Source of the DNA: Acetobacteraceae bacterium
GTDB lineage: Bacteria; Pseudomonadota; Alphaproteobacteria; Zavarziniales; Zavarziniaceae
DNA length: 18,095 nucleotides
Assembly: GCA_947379865.1 (NCBI GenBank)
Contig: CANCOY010000075.1
Span: 1 to 18,095, forward strand
Direction: 5' to 3'
Every line of letters starts with the position of its first letter. Within the stretch, counting starts at the first letter, position 1. The notes beneath the pieces were generated by a model, which worked only from the letters and a program-made list of their open reading frames with translations, made no database searches and had not been told where the DNA came from. Of the stretch, positions 7,827-15,575 are shown one piece after another. A program made the position numbers and the translations under genes.

Positions 7827-8972
7827 TCAGTGAAGTTTGTCGAGGGCTGCCTTGGCTTCGACATGGCCGAGGCCGGCGGCTTTTTCCAGCATCCTGATCC
7901 CTGCTTCGGGGCTGATGCCAGGGCCTTCAACACGCCCCTTGATCATCAGTTGCCCAAGACGGTAGAGGGCCTCCGGATCATTGCCGCTGGCCCCGCGATC
8001 GTACCAGAGATAGGCCTTCTCCGGGTCTGCGGCGCCAACGGCGCTGGTCGTGGCCGAGAATGTCTCGGGGTCATACATCTTGCCGATGGCCGTTGCCGCC
8101 CCTGTGTTTCCAGCCTGGGCGGCATAGGTGAGCAGCAGCAAAGCGCCTTGGAGGGAGTCTGGCGTGGCAGCACCGAGATAGGCCTGTGCCGTGGAAAAGG
8201 CCTTTTCCGCCATCGGCTTTTGCTGCAGATAGGTGCGCGCACTGGCTGCGTCCAGGGGGCCGGTGGGGGCAGGCTCAGCAACCGATGGCGTCTTGCCTGC
8301 AGCAGGCGTCTGGGCCGTTGTGGCAGAGACGGCGCTGTCAAGCAGGCTCATCCGCCAGACGACAACCCCGGCACAGGCAAGCAGCAGAACACCGGCCAGC
8401 AGCGCCAAGGGGAGCCGCAGGGACCTCGACGGCGCCTCCTCCCGCTCGGCCAGGGTGGAGGTGATCGGTTCCGCTCCGTCCATGTCGACGTCGGACCCTG
8501 CATATTCCAGTGGTTCGGCGGCGGGGGGGACAGCTTCGACGGGTGCTTCCGGCTCAATGGCCTCTGCCTTTGCCGGGGCGGGTCTGATGGGCGCAGGCTG
8601 CTCGGCAAGGGGGGCGGGGGCATCGGAGGGCAGGCGGATTGCCTTCCAGGCCATGCGCTCGGGTGATGCTGCTTCTCCGGCGCCATCGGTGAGGTGCACA
8701 AGGTAGGTGACGTTTGCCATCAGGTTCCACGTTGCCGTGGCGCCAAGTACCAGGTGCAGCCGCTCACCTTCCCGCCAGGCGTCGTCTGGCGCCAGCCACG
8801 TGCGCGTGGTGCCCCATGTCTCGCCCGTGCCATAGGCCTGCAGAAAGCGCGATTTGCCGGGCTGCTCAATCGCCAGCCGCAGCGTGGACGGATCAAGGTT
8901 GGGCTGGCCTGCGATGGCAAGCAGGGCTTCTCCCGGTTTCAGGGTGCTTGGCTGTTCAACCGCTATGGGCAT
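7827..8972 (-). CDS. Single-pass membrane protein with C-terminal Sel1-like repeats
   Basis: The 381-residue protein has four parts. Residues about 1-115 form an unrecognised folded domain with several Trp residues. Residues 115-180 are a Pro/Ala/Glu-rich linker. One membrane helix lies at about 186-206, with Arg residues just before it. The C-terminal part carries Sel1/TPR-like helical repeats, clearest at 317-335 (PEKAYLWYDRGASG), 333-345 and 355-377 (PEAGIRMLEKAAGLGHVEAKAAL). With no cleavable signal peptide, the N-domain is probably cytoplasmic and the repeats periplasmic. That would make it the only visible link between cytoplasmic SrfB/SrfC and the periplasmic VWA/FGE-fold proteins. ATG at 8972 is 59 nt after srfC and has no good ribosome site, so the start is less certain. 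It does not look like SrfA of enterobacteria as I remember it. Confidence 0.82.
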   Translation of the reverse strand: MPIAVEQPSTLKPGEALLAIAGQPNLDPSTLRLAIEQPGKSRFLQAYGTGETWGTTRTWLAPDDAWREGERLHLVLGATATWNLMANVTYLVHLTDGAGEAASPERMAWKAIRLPSDAPAPLAEQPAPIRPAPAKAEAIEPEAPVEAVPPAAEPLEYAGSDVDMDGAEPITSTLAEREEAPSRSLRLPLALLAGVLLLACAGVVVWRMSLLDSAVSATTAQTPAAGKTPSVAEPAPTGPLDAASARTYLQQKPMAEKAFSTAQAYLGAATPDSLQGALLLLTYAAQAGNTGAATAIGKMYDPETFSATTSAVGAADPEKAYLWYDRGASGNDPEALYRLGQLMIKGRVEGPGISPEAGIRMLEKAAGLGHVEAKAALDKLH

Positions 8973-9031
8973 CTGGGGGTACCGTTCAGGCGAAATGGAA
9001 TTGTCTGGCTGGGGATCGGTGTGTGCGGCAC

Positions 9032-11773
9032 CTAGGCGCTTTCGGCTTCCTCGGGTGTGTCACCAACGATCTGGCGAAGGATATCGCCAAGCGTCCGGTT
9101 CTGCTGCTCGTTCAATTCCCGGCCGCCACCATAGCTCAGATTGGCGAGGGCTGTTGCCAGGAACGCGATGCCCCAGTGAATGAAATAGCGACGCTCGGTC
9201 GGCTCGGGCTGGTCGCCAAGCGTTGGCAACTGGCGGACTTGTCCCTCACCAGCGGGGCGCGAGATTGTCGCGGGCATCTGAAACACATAGGACGTGGGAG
9301 GTTGCACCCCTTCAGGCACCCCGGGTCGGTCTGCTACGGGCACTTCACTGTAGCCAAGCTCTGCCACCAGCCCGTTGAAGGAATGCTGTGCCAGGGTGAC
9401 CATGCGATCCGCCATATCATCCCACAGGCCAGCGGCGAGCTGGGTTGACGCACGCACGCGGGAGGCCAGCTTTTCCTCTGCCTTCAGCCGGTCTGCCATG
9501 ACAATCAACTGGTCAACCAGCATGGCGGCATCGCGGGAGTGCAGGCCATAGAATTTCAGCTGGGCCTCATCCGTGGTCAGGCGGCGAAGCTGGGCGATCC
9601 AGCGGCGGTGCAGTTCTTGTACGAACAGTCGTGCCCGGTCGTTTGCAACGGCCGGCGTGCTGCTGGCAGAGGCGGTCGGCGCGGCGCCAAAGATGTCTTC
9701 CTCTTCCTCCGCCACCGCGCTGTCGGCAAGTGGCGTGATCGACATTGCGCCAACGCTGCGCACGACATCGCGAATCTCGCGCTCGCTGAGCATCAGATTG
9801 GTGATGAAGCGTGGAAAGGCGCGATAATGCTGCTTGCGGAAAGCCGTGTTCAGGGCGGCCCGCAGGCTCTTCAGCGCCTCTTCCTTTTCACGCAGGGTCT
9901 GTTCATCAACGCCGTGATAATAGCGGCTCAGATTATGAATCAGGGCCTGTGTCGCACCCTCCAGACGCTGGCGTAACTGACCATATTTGAGGGATGGCCT
10001 GAGCATGGCGCCCAACCGCTCGACGATATGGGCAACACCACCGTCATTCAGCTTCAGCATGGCCTCCCACGCCTGGGCCGGGTCCTGAATGTGACGGGCC
10101 ACCGACTGCGACGCCTTGAAGGAGGCCTCAAGGGCTGCCCGATGTCCGGCATTACGGGTGGACAGGCCAATTTCCCGCAGGGGCTTTACCAGTTCACCCG
10201 TGGCGGCGGTCTCGTACTCAACCAGCCACTCCTGGTCGAAATTGGGGTTGCGCAGCATGACGGTGTTGCGGAATGGCTTGCCATCCCAGTCGTCCACCCA
10301 ATGGTCGTGCTTGTATGGTTCGGTCAGCGAGGTGTGCAGACGGATATCCCACTTCTGCTCAAGGGATTCGCCAGCCTTTGCCTGAAACTCAAGGTCAATC
10401 ATGGTCAGGACGACAAACAGCGCCGTGCTGGTATTGCTGCGCTGCTTTGGTGTTGAGCCCTGGGTCAGTTCGATCCAGTTGCGCACCAGAAAGCCAAGAT
10501 CCTTGACCTCGTTGGGCTTGTTGCCCATGCACAGCAACAGGGAGGTCAGCTCACGTTCTTCTGCATAGCGCTGAAAGAGGTAGGCGATCTTGCCACGCAG
10601 CAGCAGTTCCAGGATCAGATCCTGGCGCGGGTTTGTGCCCTCGGCATTGGTGCCAGGCGCAGGCAGATCCGTCAGCTTGTAACGCGACCGGGCACCCGGA
10701 AAGTCCAGCACATCGGCATGATCGAGCATTTCCCATGGCCGCTCGTCGATGGTGATCCGCAGTTCCGCCACCAGGGAGGCCAGCACCGCCCTTGGCAGGT
10801 CGTGCGGCCCGCCGTGGTCGGCACCCCGGATTGTCTTGACGCGCAGCCTGTCAGCGTCATCAGCACCGCTGCCCAGGCGCTTCAGCGCGGCAACATCGAT
10901 GATGCTGCGCGCACGCGGGCGCAGGGCGGCGAGTTCGGTTGCGGCCGTCTCTGCATGGCCCAGGATTTCAAGCCAGCCAACCAGTGTGCGGAAAAGGTCG
11001 GTCAGTTCGGCAATGCCACCCCAAAGCACACTGAACAGGTCAGCGCGTGTCGCCGCATCAAGCCGTGGCGCCAGGGTGATCACGCGCTCCCAGTACCGTA
11101 TGGGGTTCAGTTCCTCCCAGCGGTTCTTGAAGTTCCGGCTGAAGTATTCGCCAAGGTCAAAGAGGCCTATCTCATCGAGATGGGTGGCAACCGGCTTTGC
11201 CGAGGCCTTGGCCTCGCAGGCGGCGAGGACGGCGCATACCGCGTCATCGTCGGGTGCCTCGATCTCCAGATTGTTCTGGTCGAAATCACTCTGAAACGCA
11301 TTGGCCAGAATCTTGACGAGATCCGTTTCCGTCAGCAGGCGGAGTTCAACGGGGAAATCCGTCTCCACCTCATGGCCGCTTGGATGGATAGAGAAACGCG
11401 TAACAAGGCCGGTTGATTCCTTGCCGCCCGAGGGATTGATCTCGGTAATGAAGTCCAGCTTCTCATCGGCGAACTTCGCCAGGAGTTGGGCCTTTCCCGG
11501 TGGCCGGGCAAGGATCGAGACGAGATAGGATTTACCCTGCTGGCTGGCGCCATAGACACCAACGCACATGCGCCTCGTGGTGGCGTTTGCGACCTTGGCA
11601 CACAGGTTTTCCAGCCGGCGCGATTCCTCGATCAGGCTTTCGGCCTCGTTTGCAATCGAGGGGACGGTGGCGCGGACAGTTTCCACCCACTTGCGCGCGC
11701 GATTGGCGGCATCGCGGCCCCCCTCGGCACGGGCAAGCAGAACCTCCTGCTCCTTACTGCGTGTCTCACTCAT
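9032..11773 (-). CDS. srfC: SrfC-family putative virulence factor, P-loop GTPase-like
   Basis: This 913-residue protein matches the SrfC/Virul_Fac family: it follows srfB, and its N-terminus has the family's P-loop GASQQGKS (75-82) after a helical segment. Further GTPase-like motifs are visible: a Thr in the ESTGLVT region (119-125) as a switch I candidate, DFPG at 357-360 as G3 (after hydrophobic VL), and TMID at 457-460 as a G4-like motif. The remainder is mainly helical, which recalls dynamin-like proteins, although no membrane-insertion segment is obvious. No signal peptide or membrane helix was seen, so it should be cytoplasmic. SrfC is known from the Salmonella srfABC operon controlled by SsrB; its biochemical role is unknown. 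The start at 11773 is 34 nt after srfB, with AAAGG about 8 nt upstream. No SrfA-like gene is visible. Confidence 0.85.
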   Translation of the reverse strand: MSETRSKEQEVLLARAEGGRDAANRARKWVETVRATVPSIANEAESLIEESRRLENLCAKVANATTRRMCVGVYGASQQGKSYLVSILARPPGKAQLLAKFADEKLDFITEINPSGGKESTGLVTRFSIHPSGHEVETDFPVELRLLTETDLVKILANAFQSDFDQNNLEIEAPDDDAVCAVLAACEAKASAKPVATHLDEIGLFDLGEYFSRNFKNRWEELNPIRYWERVITLAPRLDAATRADLFSVLWGGIAELTDLFRTLVGWLEILGHAETAATELAALRPRARSIIDVAALKRLGSGADDADRLRVKTIRGADHGGPHDLPRAVLASLVAELRITIDERPWEMLDHADVLDFPGARSRYKLTDLPAPGTNAEGTNPRQDLILELLLRGKIAYLFQRYAEERELTSLLLCMGNKPNEVKDLGFLVRNWIELTQGSTPKQRSNTSTALFVVLTMIDLEFQAKAGESLEQKWDIRLHTSLTEPYKHDHWVDDWDGKPFRNTVMLRNPNFDQEWLVEYETAATGELVKPLREIGLSTRNAGHRAALEASFKASQSVARHIQDPAQAWEAMLKLNDGGVAHIVERLGAMLRPSLKYGQLRQRLEGATQALIHNLSRYYHGVDEQTLREKEEALKSLRAALNTAFRKQHYRAFPRFITNLMLSEREIRDVVRSVGAMSITPLADSAVAEEEEDIFGAAPTASASSTPAVANDRARLFVQELHRRWIAQLRRLTTDEAQLKFYGLHSRDAAMLVDQLIVMADRLKAEEKLASRVRASTQLAAGLWDDMADRMVTLAQHSFNGLVAELGYSEVPVADRPGVPEGVQPPTSYVFQMPATISRPAGEGQVRQLPTLGDQPEPTERRYFIHWGIAFLATALANLSYGGGRELNEQQNRTLGDILRQIVGDTPEEAESA

Positions 11774-11807
11774 TTCCTGGACCTTTCAGGCATGAGAATG
11801 TCTTGCA

Positions 11808-14800
11808 TCACAGGTCCACCAGGATGCCGGTATCCAGCCAATAGCCATCGCGGTTACGCAAGGTCTGCAGGCGCAGGGTCACAGCGTCACCGCGCACCCG
11901 GCTGCCATTGCGGTCCTCAATATTGCGGCTGACCACGAGCACGTCGTTTACCTCTGTCAGCACACCTTCGGCCGGGCGCCGCCCCAGGCGGGGGCGCTGC
12001 TCGCGCACCAGCTGCATTTTCAGCGGCGTGCGTGGCTGCATCTCGCGGCGGGCGTTATCGTCGGTGTAATCAAGTGTGTAGAGCAGGGTGGCTGGCCACC
12101 ATTCCTGCGGGAACTGTCGCGCGCCAAGGGCCATGGGCCCCCGGAACTCGAAGCCGCCTTCGGTCGGAAGGACATAGTCCGGATTTTCAAGATCGATGTC
12201 GGCATAATAGACATCCTGCGCCAGCAGACGGTTGCTGTTCTCGACCTTGCCAAGGTAGCGCGCAACCGAACTGGCACGCAGCCTGTCGCTGCGGAAATTG
12301 AAATTGTGCAGGTTGCCTTCTGCCAGCAGACAGATCATGCCGCCGACCGCTGCCGTGGTCTTGGGGTCGGCAATGCGCGCTTCGCGGTTGCGGAAAGGGT
12401 ACCATTGTCCCACCCGGAACTCGTGCATGGGAAGCACCCGGTGGCCCGGCAGCGTGCCGGTCTCGATGATCACATCCCGCATGGCCGGAAAGCGTGAGGG
12501 GCGGCCAGAGAGCAGCAATATGTCCACCTGGTAACGCCAGGCAACCTCGGTCAGGGCACGCAGCATGTCCGTGATCACGGCACGCACCACCCGGTCCACA
12601 TCTGGCAGATTAACGGGGATCATGAGCTCGGAAAGGCTGAAGCCAGAGGCGCCTGTCTCGTGGGCGGCCTGGTTTATGGCTGCCACGACACCGGCCGGCG
12701 GCTGCGCGTCGGCGGCAAAGAAGGAGCTGAGCGGCCGTTCTTCAGGTGCCGACGGGCGGGCGGCGTCATAATTTTCATAGAGCGACAGCAGGCTGATGGC
12801 CACGGGGGCGGCGATCTGGGTGGCAAACTGCTGGCGCCGCAGCTGTTCTTCAGCGGTGATATCACCTCGGTTACCACCAAACAGACTCTGCACAAGGGTG
12901 TCGGCGCGGTCGCGCCCCACCTGTTGCTCAAGCCGGCCGGTGAAGGCCTTGATCAGGACTTCCTGCACCATGCGCTGGACGATGTCGTCACCTGCAAGTG
13001 AGAAGCTTTCGCGGAACAGCTGGTAGGGAAAAATCGTTACATTGGCGCCCTGGCCCTGGGCCTCAAGTTCGGTGATGACCAGATCTGTGGTGCCACCGCC
13101 GATGTCGAGGGTGCCGATGCGCAGGCTGTCCGCAGGCTTGTCGCTGACGCTGCCGGCGCGCACGGCCTCGATGAAGGCCCTGGCATCGCCCGAAAAGCCA
13201 AGGGCGATCTGGCTGTAGAGATAGACCACCTGGGTGGAACTTGCCTCATCCCACTTCAGCTCGATATCGGGCTTCTGGCCATCGAGCCAGACAAGAGAGG
13301 TGTCACCCCGCTCGCCTGGTTTGCGCTCGGCCTTGCCGAGGCAGAGATAGACCAGTTCCAGAGCGGCCTGGGCGCGGTCCTTGAGAATCTGCCGTTCTGC
13401 CATGGAGAGGGCGGTGGGCATGGTCAGGATCAGGCGGCGCAAGCGGCGCGGCAGTTCAGCATTCTGGCGACGCAGGCGCTGGGCCGGCGTGTTCATCATC
13501 ACGATGGCCTGCAGCAGGATTTCCGCCAGCAGGAAGGTAACAAGATTGCTGCGTGAATAGCGGGCCAGCAGGGCCGGAAGATCGTCGGTTTCGCCCTCCT
13601 GCAGGAGGTGCAGGGCCTGCCCCGCGTCGTTCACCAGGCTCGCGAACACGCCCTGGGCGGCAAATCCCTCGCGTTCGCCATCCAGGGTTTCGCCATTGAA
13701 CATCCAGGATTGCTGGCTTGGTTCCTCGTCCCACAGATAGCGCTTGGGGCTCGACATGCCGGTCTGGCCGGTGCTGCCCTCGCGCTGCCCCGCAAGGCGC
13801 ACGGCTTCCGGACCAACACGGACAATGGTCGGCCAGGAAAAGGCATCGGCGCGGCCACTGCGATGGCTGTGGTTGTCGCGGCCAAACTTGGCGATGGCAA
13901 ATTCGAGGCGGCTGTTGAAGGGGTCGCCATAGGTGCGCTCTGGCTGGGACAGGTCCCGCAGTTCCAGCTTGAAGGCGCGGTTGATGTCGGCGCCGCGGCT
14001 GCCCGGTTCGGCCTCGACCAGCAGGCCGCAGGTGCGGGAATTGCCCACATCCAGCACCATGTCGACATCCACATGCACCTGCCGGTCCGCCGTGAAGGTA
14101 TCGGGGAAGGTGATCTTGGGCAGGATGTCCAGTTCGTTGAGCAGGTCAAGAAAGGCAATGTAGCGGGCAAGGGCCTCGTTCGGGCCCATCTTCAGGCTCT
14201 CGATGTCGGCGTCCGACAGGTCCACGTCCCGGCGTTTCGTGCGCTGGCGTTCCTGTTCCTCGATCATGATGCGGTAGGATTCATTCAGCCATTCGCGCAC
14301 CCAGGCCGCATCAAGAAAAAAGCCGTAATGTTCCAGTGAGCCGGGAAGCGAAAAGCGCCGCCCATTGCGCGCATCCTCGGGCGAGGGCGCGAGATAGGAG
14401 GTGTCGGCGAACTCGTCCATCATGGCGCTGTCGATGGCGATGACCAGTCGGTAACGGTTCCCGTGGCGATCGCCTTCGGGGATTTCCACCAGATAGGCCC
14501 GCGCCCAGTTGGTCGGCCCCTGGCGGAACTTGCGGCCGGGCTCTTCCCGCAGCAGCGGCAGGGGAACCCAGGTCCTGCCAACAAATTCGACAATCGCCTT
14601 CAGGTCGATCTGGTAGTTTTCTTTCTGGGGCGACAGATCCACATCAGCCCGCCTCACCAGCGCGGGGATCGTTCGCGGGTCGCCGGTCTTGCCGGCGCGC
14701 AGGGGGTCAACAAAGCCCCACCCATCCGGGATACGGGCATTGCGGCTGCCGTCGGGCAGGGTCTGGCTGAACCCGAAGTCCAGGAACTGTATGCCCGTTT

Positions 14801-14852
14801 CCGGAATGATGCTGACCACATCCGGAAAACGGGGAAGCTCAGCCAACGCCAT
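11808..14852 (-). CDS. srfB: SrfB-family putative virulence factor, actin/Hsp70-fold ATPase
   Basis: The 1014-residue product is the usual size for SrfB (about 1000 residues). It has the actin/Hsp70 ATPase signature: phosphate-1 motif LDVGNSRTCG (267-276), phosphate-2 motif LDIGGGTTDL (582-591), and an adenosine-type motif LLLSGRPSRFP (779-789). About 260 residues precede the ATPase core, and a C-terminal region of about 165 residues follows it. There is no signal peptide or membrane helix, so it should work in the cytoplasm, probably with SrfC encoded next. The start ATG at 14852 has GGAGG at 14858-14862 with 5 nt spacing. It is the first gene of the operon, divergent from yqaA. The family is linked to virulence through the SsrB-regulated srfABC operon of Salmonella, but no reaction or partner is established that I know of; this organism need not be a pathogen. 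Confidence 0.88.
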   Translation of the reverse strand: MALAELPRFPDVVSIIPETGIQFLDFGFSQTLPDGSRNARIPDGWGFVDPLRAGKTGDPRTIPALVRRADVDLSPQKENYQIDLKAIVEFVGRTWVPLPLLREEPGRKFRQGPTNWARAYLVEIPEGDRHGNRYRLVIAIDSAMMDEFADTSYLAPSPEDARNGRRFSLPGSLEHYGFFLDAAWVREWLNESYRIMIEEQERQRTKRRDVDLSDADIESLKMGPNEALARYIAFLDLLNELDILPKITFPDTFTADRQVHVDVDMVLDVGNSRTCGLLVEAEPGSRGADINRAFKLELRDLSQPERTYGDPFNSRLEFAIAKFGRDNHSHRSGRADAFSWPTIVRVGPEAVRLAGQREGSTGQTGMSSPKRYLWDEEPSQQSWMFNGETLDGEREGFAAQGVFASLVNDAGQALHLLQEGETDDLPALLARYSRSNLVTFLLAEILLQAIVMMNTPAQRLRRQNAELPRRLRRLILTMPTALSMAERQILKDRAQAALELVYLCLGKAERKPGERGDTSLVWLDGQKPDIELKWDEASSTQVVYLYSQIALGFSGDARAFIEAVRAGSVSDKPADSLRIGTLDIGGGTTDLVITELEAQGQGANVTIFPYQLFRESFSLAGDDIVQRMVQEVLIKAFTGRLEQQVGRDRADTLVQSLFGGNRGDITAEEQLRRQQFATQIAAPVAISLLSLYENYDAARPSAPEERPLSSFFAADAQPPAGVVAAINQAAHETGASGFSLSELMIPVNLPDVDRVVRAVITDMLRALTEVAWRYQVDILLLSGRPSRFPAMRDVIIETGTLPGHRVLPMHEFRVGQWYPFRNREARIADPKTTAAVGGMICLLAEGNLHNFNFRSDRLRASSVARYLGKVENSNRLLAQDVYYADIDLENPDYVLPTEGGFEFRGPMALGARQFPQEWWPATLLYTLDYTDDNARREMQPRTPLKMQLVREQRPRLGRRPAEGVLTEVNDVLVVSRNIEDRNGSRVRGDAVTLRLQTLRNRDGYWLDTGILVDL

Positions 14853-15129
14853 TCATGCCTCCATGGCCTCTCAAGCGCATTTTACCGCCCCGCATCCCGA
14901 AAACAGCCCGGGGGCATGTTGTCCACAGGATGCGCCTGCTTCCATTTCAATCGGTTTACTGATCAAACGGCTTCGCACAAGGGGATTTCTTGGTCGGTTT
15001 CAGCCAAGCGCAAGATCTGTCAGGATCTATCCTATCATGCACATTATGGCGCATGCGAGTGCCACGGGGGACCCGGGCGCACGATGCTGCACCGGATCGG
15101 GTGTCGCCTCTTTATCGTGAAGGCAGGCC
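14853..15129. promoter_or_regulatory. Divergent upstream region of srfB operon and yqaA
   Basis: These 277 nt separate two divergent genes and must hold the srfB operon promoter. No hexamer pair good enough to name as a promoter was found on either strand; the best -10 look-alikes on the plus strand are TATCAT (15033-15038) and ATTATG (15043-15048), both without a proper -35. The srfB ribosome site (GGAGG, 14858-14862) and the yqaA site (GAAGG, about 6 nt before ATG) are clear. A cluster of short repeats lies at 15014-15055. Confidence 0.55.
15014..15055. repeat. Clustered short direct and inverted repeats, possible operator
   Basis: Two adjacent 10-mers, GATCTGTCAG and GATCTATCCT, share GATCT and the following TC (15014-15033). 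Overlapping them is the inverted repeat AGGAT-CT-ATCCT (15022-15033). A second inverted repeat, CATGC with 10 nt between arms and then GCATG, covers 15036-15055. They sit about 75-115 nt before yqaA and 160-200 nt before srfB. A regulator site is possible but could be chance. Confidence 0.3.
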
Positions 15130-15567
15130 ATGGCCGATCCCTATGCCTATGCTGGCCTGTTTCTGGCGGCATTTCTGGCCGCAACACTTCTGCCCATGCA
15201 ATCAGAAGCGGTTTTGGCCGCCCTGCTGGTGGCGGGAGGCCAGCCCGTTGCAGCGCTGCTGGTGGTGGCAAGCCTTGGCAATGTCCTTGGCGCCACCCTG
15301 AACTGGGGGCTTGGCCGCTGGCTCTGGCAGGCGCGGGACAGCCGCTGGTTTCCCGCAAGCCCGGCGCGGCTGGCCCAGGCGGAACACTGGTACCGGCGCT
15401 ATGGGCGCTGGTCCCTGCTGTTCAGCTGGCTGCCTGTGATTGGCGACCCACTTACCCTTGTCGCTGGCTTGCTGCGGGAACCTCTGCCCGTCTTCTTGCT
15501 GCTGGTCTCCATCGGCAAGATCGGACGCTATCTGCTGGTGGCGGAACTCGCCCTGCAGGCCGCCTAG
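15130..15567 (+). CDS. yqaA: YqaA-family membrane protein (DedA/VTT type)
   Basis: The 145-residue protein matches YqaA of E. coli in length and layout. It is mostly hydrophobic, with helices near residues 7-27, 33-55, 93-113 and 119-142. The conserved VTT-domain motif is visible as FSWLPVIGDPLTLVAGLL (about 98-115), and an earlier Glu (about residue 26, in MQSEAVLAAL) lies in the first re-entrant region. The wider DedA/VTT family includes lipid scramblases and transport proteins; for YqaA itself no function is settled. The start ATG has GAAGG upstream at a normal distance. It is divergent from srfB and convergent with the GNAT gene, whose stop is only 8 nt away, with no terminator between them. 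No functional link with either neighbour is apparent. Confidence 0.9.
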   Translation: MADPYAYAGLFLAAFLAATLLPMQSEAVLAALLVAGGQPVAALLVVASLGNVLGATLNWGLGRWLWQARDSRWFPASPARLAQAEHWYRRYGRWSLLFSWLPVIGDPLTLVAGLLREPLPVFLLLVSIGKIGRYLLVAELALQAA

Positions 15568-15575
15568 GTCTGGGA

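Larger units (their letters stand above)
1..14852 (-). other. Ten-gene srfBC / Tag-like envelope operon
   Basis: Ten minus-strand genes run in one direction from srfB to the incomplete protease. Gaps are mostly under 60 nt, and four junctions overlap by 4 to 8 nt (VWA/ATPase, ATPase/permease, lipoprotein/lipoprotein, with GTGA, ATGGTTAA and ATGA junctions), which points to translational coupling. Only one gap is larger, 137 nt at 3661-3793, and it contains a likely internal promoter. Products divide into cytoplasmic NTPases (SrfB, SrfC, ABC ATPase), inner-membrane proteins (Sel1 protein, FtsX-like permease, anchored protease), periplasmic proteins (VWA, FGE-fold) and outer-membrane lipoproteins. 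Together these would span the whole envelope. The operon continues past the left edge, so its full gene content is unknown. Confidence 0.8.

Noticed and set aside
7781..7933. N-terminal extension of the VWA protein by 51 residues
   Set aside because: It overlaps the preceding gene, lacks a ribosome site and would bury the signal peptide; AGGAGG 5 nt before the ATG at 7780 fixes the start.
7653..8666. Plus-strand open frame of 337 codons
   Set aside because: Antisense to the VWA and Sel1 genes; no domain visible and no good start signal.
1..14852. Type VI secretion locus
   Set aside because: Despite the TagRST/PpkA-like genes, no TssB/C, TssK, TssM, ClpV, Hcp, VgrG or Fha product is encoded in the window.
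14870..15010. Sigma-70 promoter for srfB (TTGTGC or TTGATC as -35)
   Set aside because: No acceptable -10 hexamer at 16-18 nt from either; naming one would be a guess.
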